From Mogibacterium sp. (lineage in GTDB: Bacteria; Bacillota; Clostridia; Peptostreptococcales; Anaerovoracaceae), in the NCBI GenBank assembly GCA_017434685.1, contig JAFREV010000157.1, forward strand, positions 1 to 5,619: a stretch of 5,619 bases of DNA. Direction: 5' to 3'. The notes under the pieces were generated by a model, which did no database searches, was not told the DNA's origin, and worked only from the letters and a program-made list of their open reading frames with translations. How positions within the stretch are numbered: position 1 is the first letter of the stretch; every line of letters starts with the position of its first letter. Of the stretch, positions 1 through 4,560 are shown one piece after another. The translations under genes were made by a program, and so were the position numbers.

Positions 1-1003
1 TACCTCTAATGGTCCACATCCTGCTGAGATAATCAGATTGCTCCTTGTCGCTCATCCGTTCAAATCTCGCCTGTTCATAATCTCCATATGGTTTATTTGA
101 ACTGTTCGGATCATATTCCGGCGTAGTGGCCATAGCCAGAATATCGCCGGTTTTCGGATTCATAACTATGCATGTTATAGCCTCTGCACCCGTACGACTC
201 ATTCCTGTTTCCAAGGCATCTTCCGTGAAATTCTGTATTACGGAATCAATGGTAGTAACAATGTTATTTCCGTCTATAGCCTTGTAATATCTTGAACTGT
301 TGGACAATGTATTGCCGTTTATGTCCGTCGTCATAACGGTTCTTCCTTTGACGCCGGCAAGTTCAGAGTTGTATTGGTATTCAAGGCCTGACCTTCCGGC
401 ATTATTTGAATCCACACCCCCGAGGACTTGTGAAGCAAAAGCTCCGTTTGGATAGAACCTGCTGATTCGTGTCTTTACCACGACATTTCCGTCAAACGCA
501 TTTCTGGCTACATCCACCTGCTCTTTACTTAGTCCTTCAGCCAGCATAACAAGATTTTCCTCACCGCTGAGAATCTTAATAATCTCGTCTTTTGATTTTC
601 CGGTAGCTTCATGCAGTATTTTGACATTACTGGATTTTATGGCGGGAGATAATTCATCTGATTTATATAAACTCTGAGAGTAGGCGTACAGTTCATACTC
701 GGTAACTGATTCTGCCAGAATATTCATACGCGAGTCATAAATAGCCCCTCTGCTCGGATCTATCTCTGTATCGACCTTTTGCATCTCTGCAGCCATTACT
801 CTGAGTTCGTCTGCTTTTATTATCTGCCAGTAACCCATACGGAACATCATGGCAAACAAAGCCAACAGAATAACAGCAAAACCCCACACAACGGCGTTTC
901 TGTTAGTTCTGGCAACCGCGTTGTCAGAGATTCCGGTCCTTCTTCCCTTTTTATTCGTTTTTCTCTTTGCGCTTTTGTTTTTCCTTTGTTTTTTGTCAGC
1001 CAT
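1..1003 (-). CDS. Class B penicillin-binding protein (FtsI/PBP2B/SpoVD type), N-terminal part, cut by window edge
   Basis: Membrane-anchored D,D-transpeptidase that cross-links peptidoglycan, in this context probably at the septum. The 334 residues visible begin with a very basic cytoplasmic tail (about residues 4-35, rich in Lys/Arg), then one membrane segment (about 37-56). The class B dimerisation region follows: RGAIYDSRMNILAES (85-99), GRSGLE (203-208) and GVKGR (217-221), then NIVTTID (247-253) and NPKTGDILAMATTPEYDPN (282-300) leading into the transpeptidase domain. The SxxK, SxN and KTG catalytic motifs and any PASTA domains lie beyond the window edge, so activity and the FtsI versus SpoVD question cannot be settled. 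The start is fixed: an in-frame TGA sits three codons upstream of the ATG and no other start fits before the membrane segment. No Shine-Dalgarno sequence is visible. It follows the ftsL-like gene, as in other Gram-positive dcw clusters, but a terminator separates them. Confidence 0.93.
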   Translation of the reverse strand, partial: MADKKQRKNKSAKRKTNKKGRRTGISDNAVARTNRNAVVWGFAVILLALFAMMFRMGYWQIIKADELRVMAAEMQKVDTEIDPSRGAIYDSRMNILAESVTEYELYAYSQSLYKSDELSPAIKSSNVKILHEATGKSKDEIIKILSGEENLVMLAEGLSKEQVDVARNAFDGNVVVKTRISRFYPNGAFASQVLGGVDSNNAGRSGLEYQYNSELAGVKGRTVMTTDINGNTLSNSSRYYKAIDGNNIVTTIDSVIQNFTEDALETGMSRTGAEAITCIVMNPKTGDILAMATTPEYDPNSSNKPYGDYEQARFERMSDKEQSDYLSRMWTIRG

Positions 1004-1044
1004 ATATAGTCAATATTGTGGAACTGCTCATAAAAAGACAAAAT

Positions 1045-1074
1045 ATTATACAATATATTGTATGAGAATGTACA
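1045..1074 (-). promoter_or_regulatory. Candidate promoter for the penicillin-binding protein gene
   Basis: A perfect TATAAT (1050-1045, minus strand) is preceded after 18 bases by TGTACA (1074-1069), which matches four of six bases of TTGACA. A start of transcription near 1038 would give a leader of about 35 bases before the ATG at 1003. The element lies directly downstream of a terminator, which is where a separate promoter would be expected. The -35 box is weak and the region is AT-rich, so chance is a real alternative. Confidence 0.35.
1048..1063. repeat. Perfect 16-bp palindrome overlapping the candidate -10 box
   Basis: The sequence ATACAATATATTGTAT is its own reverse complement over all 16 bases and overlaps the TATAAT box by three bases. 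A dimeric repressor bound here would block the candidate promoter. It agrees with the NrdR-box consensus as I recall it (acaCwAtATaTwGtgt) at 14 of 16 positions. Against this, NrdR boxes normally come in pairs in front of ribonucleotide reductase genes, and here only one good copy is seen. The binding protein is unknown. Confidence 0.4.
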
Positions 1075-1105
1075 GCCTTCTACATTATTTTGTGCTCTTG
1101 TGCAA

Positions 1106-1140
1106 AAGAACCACCGACCTGTTTAAGGTCAGTGGCTCTT
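1106..1140 (-). terminator. Rho-independent terminator between the ftsL-like gene and the penicillin-binding protein gene
   Basis: The two 15-base arms (1140-1126 and 1120-1106) pair completely in minus-strand RNA with two G-U pairs, around a 5-base loop. The 3' arm ends in a short U-rich tract (UUCUUUU). Read as plus-strand RNA, the same two positions become A-C mismatches, which points to minus-strand use. It begins 21 bases after the ftsL-like stop codon. The U tract is short, so termination may be partial. Confidence 0.75.
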
Positions 1141-1161
1141 GAGTAACATATTGTATGCTTA

Positions 1162-1584
1162 CTAATTATATGCTTCGCTTCTTATAGCCTGAGCCAGACT
1201 ATTATCTTCATCATTCGCATTTCCGAGATTAATCGTATTCTCAGCAGTAGGAAATACCATGCCGTACTTATCTACTGCAACTTCTTCAACCTTTGTAACC
1301 TTATACTCTTTAGAAAGGTCACTGTTCAGTGAATCTATCTCAGCCTGAAGATATGAGTTTTCCTTGATTAACTCATTGTTAGCATGCTGCATATATGCAC
1401 AGTATGCTCTCATTCCTACCAGAACGAAGATTCCCAACAATACGATTGCTGCAACTCTTATGAGTCTTTTTCTGTCATTTGCGATTCTTTTTCTGCGAAC
1501 AGCATCGAGATTTACTTCCGCAGGAGCTTTATAGTCCGGTTTATTTATTCCTTTTATCCTGCCTACTGTAGCATTGCTTGTCAT
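1162..1584 (-). CDS. ftsL: FtsL-like cell division protein
   Basis: Small bitopic membrane protein of 140 residues, expected to bind the DivIC/FtsB partner in the divisome and help activate the septal synthase. The N-terminal cytoplasmic part (1-41) is basic. One membrane segment covers about 42-58, then a heptad-rich coiled coil runs over about 65-95. The sequence YGMVFPTAENTI (107-118) resembles the short conserved stretch that follows the coiled coil in FtsL proteins. The last 20 or so residues are acidic and polar. B. subtilis FtsL is a little shorter. FtsL diverges fast, so the call rests on architecture plus position between rsmH and a class B penicillin-binding protein. AGGGG lies 8 bases before the ATG and supports this start. 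Transcription probably comes from the mraZ promoter, because only 67 bases separate it from rsmH. Confidence 0.85.
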   Translation of the reverse strand: MTSNATVGRIKGINKPDYKAPAEVNLDAVRRKRIANDRKRLIRVAAIVLLGIFVLVGMRAYCAYMQHANNELIKENSYLQAEIDSLNSDLSKEYKVTKVEEVAVDKYGMVFPTAENTINLGNANDEDNSLAQAIRSEAYN

Positions 1585-1620
1585 AAATGCATCCCCTGAT
1601 AATAATCTGTAATGTCTAGA

Positions 1621-1652
1621 TAGTGTGTTTAATTAGTGTGTTTAGTGTGTTT
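1621..1652 (-). repeat. Three short direct repeats (AAACACACTA on the minus strand) between rsmH and ftsL
   Basis: The plus-strand decamer TAGTGTGTTT occurs at 1621-1630, 1634-1643 and 1643-1652. The last two overlap by one base (9-base period) and the first is offset by 13 bases. The array fills about half of the 67-base rsmH-ftsL gap and touches the rsmH stop codon. It could be a simple slippage expansion or a protein or RNA binding site. Nothing in the sequence decides between these. Confidence 0.7.
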
Positions 1653-2584
1653 TATAGTTTTTCGAGAACTCTGAGCTTTGCACTCCTGGCTCTCGGATTC
1701 GTATCTGTTTCCGAAGCTTTCGGTATTACGGGTTTTTTGGTCACCCTTTTAACGTCGCTTACCTTGCCGCATACACATACCGGGAGTTCCTTCGGACATG
1801 TGCATGGATTCAGCCTTCTTTCGAACTCTGTTTTGACTATCCTGTCCTCCAGGGAGTGGAATGTTATAATCGCTATCCTCCCCCCGCTCTTCAGCAGATC
1901 CGGAAGATTCTCAACTGCCTGTCTGAGATGTCCGAGTTCATCGTTTACTTCGATTCGAATGGCCTGAAATGTCCTCTTTGCAGGATGCGGTCCGGTTCGT
2001 CTGGCCTTGGCCGGAATCGCCGCTTTTATAATCTCCGTGAGTTCGCCTGTCGATTTGATTTCCTTCTCGGCTCTGGCATTTACTATGAATTCGGCAATTC
2101 TTGCCGCCCAGTTCTCTTCTCCATACTCCCTGATGATTCTTGTCAGTTCGGCTCTGTCGTATGTATTGACAACGTCGTATGCCGTCAGCCTGTCTCCCTC
2201 GTCCATCCTCATGTCCAGAGGTGCATCATTCATGTAGGAAAAACCTCTGTCTGCGTTGTCCAGCTGATACGATGAGACTCCCAGATCCAGGAGTATTCCG
2301 TCTGCTCCGCCTTCCGTGGCTTCCATGATTGCGTCCGTGTCGCTGTAGTTAGTGTGCAGCAGTTTCTTTCTGCATTCGTACGAGGCCAGTCTTTTCTCTG
2401 CTGCCTCAAGTGCTTCTCTGTCTCGATCAACTGCTATCAACAAGCCTTCTTTGGAGAGTCGGGATGCTATTCCCGAAGCATGTCCTCCGCCACCTGCGGT
2501 GCCATCCACATATGTTCCGTCTGCCTTTATGTTCAAGGCTTCCATTACTTCGTCATAGAGCACCGGTATGTGTTCGAATTCCAT
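1652..2584 (-). CDS. rsmH: 16S rRNA (cytosine(1402)-N(4))-methyltransferase RsmH (MraW)
   Basis: Cytoplasmic SAM-dependent enzyme that adds the N4-methyl group to C1402 of 16S rRNA in the ribosomal P site. The product has 310 residues, normal for the family. Visible motifs are the N-terminal HIPVL (5-9), the SAM loop DGTAGGGGHA (27-36), the acidic residue in AVDRD (51-55), LLDLGVSSYQLD (98-109), DRGFSY (112-117), PLDMRMD (122-128), HPAKRTFQAIRIEVNDEL (200-217) and GRIAIITFHSLEDR (235-248). A Cys cluster C261/C263/C270/C272 and the terminal NPRARSAKLRVLE complete the family pattern. A GTG one codon upstream (2587) is possible, but the ATG at 2584 sits at the better distance, 6 bases after GGGAG. 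Only 10 bases separate it from mraZ, so the two are surely cotranscribed and probably translationally coupled. Confidence 0.97.
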   Translation of the reverse strand: MEFEHIPVLYDEVMEALNIKADGTYVDGTAGGGGHASGIASRLSKEGLLIAVDRDREALEAAEKRLASYECRKKLLHTNYSDTDAIMEATEGGADGILLDLGVSSYQLDNADRGFSYMNDAPLDMRMDEGDRLTAYDVVNTYDRAELTRIIREYGEENWAARIAEFIVNARAEKEIKSTGELTEIIKAAIPAKARRTGPHPAKRTFQAIRIEVNDELGHLRQAVENLPDLLKSGGRIAIITFHSLEDRIVKTEFERRLNPCTCPKELPVCVCGKVSDVKRVTKKPVIPKASETDTNPRARSAKLRVLEKL

Positions 2585-2590
2585 CACTTA

Positions 2591-2595
2591 CTCCC
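2591..2595 (-). promoter_or_regulatory. Ribosome binding site of rsmH
   Basis: GGGAG shares its first base with the mraZ stop codon (TAGGGAG). It lies 6 bases before the ATG at 2584 but only 3 before the GTG at 2587, which favours the ATG as the rsmH start. The overlap with the stop codon suggests that ribosomes finishing mraZ help start rsmH. Confidence 0.7.
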
Positions 2596-3026
2596 TACAG
2601 CTGATACTCTTTGAGCTTGTCTGTGAGACTCGGATTATCCATCAGGTTCTCCCCGGCAGTCTCTTCTCTGAGCTCTGCACTCCAGATTTCGATTTTGTTC
2701 ATCGCACCAAGAGTCACCAGGTCCTTCTTTATATGTGCGTATTCCCTCAGTTTTGCGGGAATTATGATTCTTCCTTGTGCGTCCGGATAAACTATCTCGG
2801 AATTACCGAAGAAGTCTCTTATGAACGCTCTGAATTCCTTATCTGATTGCGGCAGCGCGGATATCTTGGCTGCCATCTCTTCGTACTCCTTCATCGTGTA
2901 GATGTAGAGGCACTCGTCGTAACCTTTTGTGAGCATGCACTGACCACCGAGATCATCCCTGAATTTCGCAGGGATGATCATTCGGTTTTTGCTGTCTATT
3001 GAGTTTTCATAAACTCCATGAAACAT
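2595..3026 (-). CDS. mraZ: Transcriptional regulator MraZ
   Basis: DNA-binding protein that controls its own dcw operon by binding short direct repeats in front of mraZ; it forms ring-shaped multimers. The 143-residue length is typical. Two SpoVT-AbrB-type half domains are visible through their signatures: DSKNRMIIPAKFR (11-23) and DAQGRIIIPAKLR (82-94). The start MFHGVYENSID matches the usual family N-terminus, so the ATG at 3026 is well supported, although no Shine-Dalgarno sequence is seen before it. It is the first gene of the cluster, and rsmH follows after 10 bases. Candidate operator repeats lie 66 to 126 bases upstream. MraZ is reported as a repressor in E. coli and as an activator in Mycoplasma; the direction here is not known. 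Confidence 0.97.
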   Translation of the reverse strand: MFHGVYENSIDSKNRMIIPAKFRDDLGGQCMLTKGYDECLYIYTMKEYEEMAAKISALPQSDKEFRAFIRDFFGNSEIVYPDAQGRIIIPAKLREYAHIKKDLVTLGAMNKIEIWSAELREETAGENLMDNPSLTDKLKEYQL

Positions 3027-3055
3027 AGTGAAGGGGTCAGTTTTCTCAAAACAGT

Positions 3056-3085
3056 ATTAGTTAAAACGGTTGGTTACAGTGTCTA
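3056..3085 (-). promoter_or_regulatory. Weak candidate promoter for mraZ
   Basis: TAGACA (3085-3080) matches TTGACA at five of six bases. After 18 bases comes ACTAAT (3061-3056), which matches TATAAT at four of six. Transcription would start near 3049, leaving a leader of about 22 bases with no Shine-Dalgarno sequence. In this arrangement the tandem MraZ-type repeats lie 6 bp upstream of the -35 box, a position more typical of activation. Alternative: TTATAA and TAAAAT boxes on either side of the repeats, with a poor -35. Confidence 0.25.
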
Positions 3086-3091
3086 AATTTT

Positions 3092-3111
3092 ACACCACTT
3101 TCCACCACTTT
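3092..3111 (-). promoter_or_regulatory. Candidate MraZ operator: two tandem 10-bp repeats
   Basis: On the minus strand AAAGTGGTGG (3111-3102) is followed directly by AAAGTGGTGT (3101-3092), an exact 10-bp period that puts both copies on one face of the helix. The pattern fits the AAAGTG[G/T]N3 direct repeats described for MraZ in Mycoplasma, and the location in front of mraZ fits its known autoregulation. The match is from memory of that motif; binding is inferred. Confidence 0.7.
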
Positions 3112-3142
3112 ATAAGAAAATTTGCTAATTTTTTTCCTTTAT

Positions 3143-3152
3143 CCTCCACTTT
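3143..3152 (-). promoter_or_regulatory. Third, upstream copy of the MraZ-type repeat
   Basis: AAAGTGGAGG (minus strand) differs from the tandem copies only at the eighth base or the eighth and last bases. It lies 41 bp upstream of the first tandem copy, close to four helical turns. It may widen the MraZ site, or it may be a stray match in an A/G-rich stretch. Confidence 0.45.
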
Positions 3153-3156
3153 TTTA

Positions 3157-3174
3157 TGTAAAGCGGCCTTTACA
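3157..3174. repeat. Inverted repeat TGTAAAG-N4-CTTTACA
   Basis: Seven-base arms at 3157-3163 and 3168-3174 match perfectly around CGGC. It lies between the second terminator and the MraZ-type repeats. The 8-base extension CTTTACAA (3168-3175) is also a perfect inverted partner of TTGTAAAG at 3211-3218, so the arm could pair across the terminator hairpin. Looks like a dimer operator or an RNA switch element; no regulator is recognised. Confidence 0.5.
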
Positions 3175-3180
3175 AAAGCA

Positions 3181-3212
3181 AAAAAATAAAATAACCACAA
3201 CATCTTGTGGTT
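3181..3212 (-). terminator. Second Rho-independent terminator upstream of mraZ
   Basis: AACCACAA (3212-3205) and TTGTGGTT (3200-3193) form a perfect 8-bp stem with a GATG loop on the minus strand, followed by ATTTTATTTTTTT. In the plus direction no T run follows the hairpin. It is about 220 bases after the first terminator and 155 bases before mraZ. It is therefore either a backup for the upstream unit, the end of a small RNA, or an attenuator for transcripts entering mraZ. Confidence 0.75.
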
Positions 3213-3405
3213 GTAAAGTCTACTTTACGCTATATATGTATCGCCGAAATCGGAGAAACAGCTTGGTTAATCAAAGCTTAAAAGCCCGGTATTTCACGGG
3301 TATTTTTCATTTTATCGCGGATTTAAACAATCCGTGCCTGTTGCAATAATACCGGAAACCTTTCGTCCTGCTTATCTTGAAACGTGCCTCTGCGTTCCCT
3401 TCCGG
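3183..3405 (-). ncRNA. Possible structured RNA (small RNA or leader) between two terminators
   Basis: Low-confidence call. The stretch ends in the terminator at 3212-3181 and holds several short complementary pairs in minus-strand order: CCGGAA (3405-3400) with TTCCGG (3357-3352), CGGATT/AATCCG around a 5-base loop (3334-3318), CCCG/CGGG (3300-3285), AGCTT/AAGCT (3278-3260) and GTAAAGT/ACTTTAC (3228-3213). A weak promoter pair, TTGATT (3432-3427) and TATATC (3410-3405) with a 16-base spacer, could start transcription near 3398. I compared it by eye with SRP RNA, T-box, c-di-GMP and other common riboswitches and recognised none. Random sequence also yields short hairpins, so this may be only spacer DNA. 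Confidence 0.22.
3213..3228. repeat. Inverted repeat GTAAAGT-N2-ACTTTAC
   Basis: Seven-base arms at 3213-3219 and 3222-3228 match perfectly around two bases. It adjoins the 5' side (minus strand) of the second terminator hairpin. Its arms carry the same GTAAAG core as the inverted repeat at 3157-3174, with the centres 55 bp apart. A shared regulator, or competing RNA pairings that open or close the terminator, are both possible. Confidence 0.5.
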
Positions 3406-3425
3406 ATATAGTTTCTTGTATAACT

Positions 3426-3460
3426 AAATCAAAAACAACCTACGCTTGGTAGATTGTTTT
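3426..3460 (-). terminator. Rho-independent terminator closing the MurE-like/dehydrogenase unit
   Basis: Arms 3460-3449 and 3443-3432 form a 12-bp stem in minus-strand RNA (one G-U pair) with a 5-base loop, and the U-rich 3' side continues as UUUUUGAUUU. In plus-strand RNA the same position is a C-A mismatch, which supports minus-strand use. It lies 16 bases past the dehydrogenase stop codon and separates that unit from the dcw cluster. Confidence 0.85.
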
Positions 3461-3476
3461 ACTGTCTGTCATGATG

Positions 3477-4190
3477 CTAAATCAAGCCGCCGTTGACGGG
3501 TATGATCTGTCCCGTGATGAACGAAGCGTCATCCGATGCGAGGAACTCCATGACTTTGGCGACTTCATCGGGGTTTCCTACTCTTCCGAGCGGCGTCTCA
3601 TACGCAATCTCTTCTATCGCACTTTCATCAACGGTTTTGTTCATATCGGTGTCTATCAGGCCCGGTGATACACAGTTGACTCTGATTCCGGAAGGTCCGA
3701 CTTCCTTGGCTAGTGCTTTCGTGAGTCCGATTACCCCTGCCTTGGAAGCCGAGTATGCCACCTCGCAGGAGGCTCCCACTTCGCCCCACATAGAGCTAAC
3801 GGTTATGATGCATCCGTTCTTTCGGCTTATCATGGAAGGAAGTACATGGTGCACGGCATAAAACACACCGTTAAGATTCGTGTTGATTATCTCTTCCCAC
3901 CTCGTTTCGTTTATATCCGTTATCAGATTGTAATCGGCGACAGCGGCATTGCATATCAGGACATCTATTTGTCCCATTGTTTCTATTGCTCTGTTCACCG
4001 CTATTCTCACGGAATCGCTGTGTTTGACATCGCATCGAACGGGAACCGCACCACACTCTTGTCTCAGAGCGTCCGCTTCAAGTTCCGACTTATGATAAGT
4101 GAAAACCACATTGTGTCCGGAATCTCTGAACGCCCGAACAGCAGCTCTTCCTATACCGCGGGATCCGCCTATTATAAGCACATTACTCAT
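3477..4190 (-). CDS. ymfI: Short-chain dehydrogenase/reductase, probably EF-P 5-aminopentanone reductase (YmfI type)
   Basis: Cytoplasmic NAD(P)H-dependent reductase of 237 residues with the complete classical SDR set: nucleotide loop GGSRGIG (8-14), acidic D54 in RCDV, NAA (81-83), N105, S133, and Y146/K150 in YSASK. The stretch SSMWGEVGASCEVAYSASK (132-150) is the form I associate with YmfI, the B. subtilis enzyme that reduces the 5-aminopentanone group on a lysine of elongation factor P; FabG proteins usually have SSVVG or similar there. The alternative is a FabG-like 3-oxoacyl-ACP reductase, and no acyl-carrier or fatty acid gene is nearby to support that. GAGGAG lies 10 bases before the ATG. 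The gene overlaps the preceding small membrane protein by 8 bases, which implies translational coupling, and it ends the unit ahead of a terminator. The SDR call is certain and the YmfI call is moderate. Confidence 0.9.
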   Translation of the reverse strand: MSNVLIIGGSRGIGRAAVRAFRDSGHNVVFTYHKSELEADALRQECGAVPVRCDVKHSDSVRIAVNRAIETMGQIDVLICNAAVADYNLITDINETRWEEIINTNLNGVFYAVHHVLPSMISRKNGCIITVSSMWGEVGASCEVAYSASKAGVIGLTKALAKEVGPSGIRVNCVSPGLIDTDMNKTVDESAIEEIAYETPLGRVGNPDEVAKVMEFLASDDASFITGQIIPVNGGLI

Positions 4191-4536
4191 TTTTCAATTT
4201 CTCCTCGAGTGCGTCTACTTCGCCTTCAAGTTTGGCATTTTCGGCTTCGAGTTTGGCTACCTGCTCTTCATGTTTGGCCCTTTCCTTGGCGAGTTTCTTT
4301 TGTTCCCTTTCCTTCTTTGCTTTATTGATGCTTCTCTTTATGAGGATAAACAGTATCAGGAGGAGAACTATTACAACAACAGCTACGGTTATTCCGAAGC
4401 TGGCTTCCGCTTTGAATTTCCTCCAGTTGAGTTTTATGAAAATCGAAGCAACTCCCAGGACTAGCAGGAGTACTATTATCAGATATACGGTCGCATTTCC
4501 CTTTGAGTTATTGATTTTTCTGTTGAGATTTTTCAT
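4183..4536 (-). CDS. Small two-pass membrane protein with C-terminal coiled coil, function unknown
   Basis: A 117-residue protein I do not recognise as a named family. The N-terminus is basic (KNLNRKINNSK). Two hydrophobic segments follow, about 15-34 and 45-66, joined by a short polar loop (KLNWRKFKAE). The positive ends at residues 2-12 and 67-75 suggest both termini face the cytoplasm. Residues 68-114 are a highly charged Lys/Glu helix with heptad-spaced hydrophobics (L82, V93, L96, L103, L110, L114), a likely coiled coil. The overall plan resembles LapA/DUF1049 proteins, but only in architecture. GGAGG lies 6 bases before the ATG. The gene starts 24 bases after the MurE-like stop and overlaps the dehydrogenase start by 8 bases, so it belongs to the same unit. 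A scaffold at the membrane is a guess from the shape. Confidence 0.85.
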   Translation of the reverse strand: MKNLNRKINNSKGNATVYLIIVLLLVLGVASIFIKLNWRKFKAEASFGITVAVVVIVLLLILFILIKRSINKAKKEREQKKLAKERAKHEEQVAKLEAENAKLEGEVDALEEKLKNE

Positions 4537-4560
4537 TTAATTCCTCCGAAATCTTATCCG

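Larger units (their letters stand above)
3027..3476. other. 450-base intergenic region between the dehydrogenase gene and mraZ
   Basis: No protein gene is supported here; the open frames present lack a ribosome binding site and family features. Read in minus-strand order the region holds a terminator (3460-3432), a stretch of about 215 bases with several short hairpins, an inverted repeat (3228-3213), a second terminator (3212-3181), another inverted repeat (3174-3157), the 10-bp MraZ-type repeats (3152-3143 and 3111-3092) and a weak promoter candidate. The part near mraZ is rich in A and T. Confidence 0.8.

Noticed and set aside
847..1053. Minus-strand open frame of 68 codons overlapping the start of the penicillin-binding protein gene in another frame.
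   Set aside because: The frame with the membrane segment and class B motifs is the real gene; this one is Lys/Arg-rich only because it reads the same basic region shifted.
1623..1967. Plus-strand open frame over the 3' end of rsmH.
   Set aside because: It is antisense to well-conserved rsmH motifs, has no ribosome binding site and shows no family features; the same holds for the other plus-strand frames over the minus-strand genes.
2585..2587. GTG one codon upstream as the start of rsmH.
   Set aside because: It is only 3 bases from the GGGAG site, while the ATG at 2584 is at a normal 6-base distance and gives the usual family N-terminus.
3039..3051. Small inverted repeat GTTTT-CTC-AAAAC just upstream of mraZ.
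   Set aside because: Five-base A/T-rich arms are expected by chance in this AT-rich stretch; there is no supporting tail or conserved position.
3122..3349. Plus-strand open frame of 75 codons in the intergenic region.
   Set aside because: It runs through the terminator and the inverted repeats in the opposite direction, has no Shine-Dalgarno sequence, and its product shows no recognisable domain.
3350..3405. The minus-strand stretch with CCGGAAGGGA resembles the GGAA tetraloop region of bacterial SRP RNA, and GGACGAAAGG resembles part of a c-di-GMP-I riboswitch.
   Set aside because: The flanking bases needed for the SRP helix 8 internal loop are absent, and the second half of the c-di-GMP aptamer (the receptor stem) cannot be found downstream. 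The likeness is limited to short runs.
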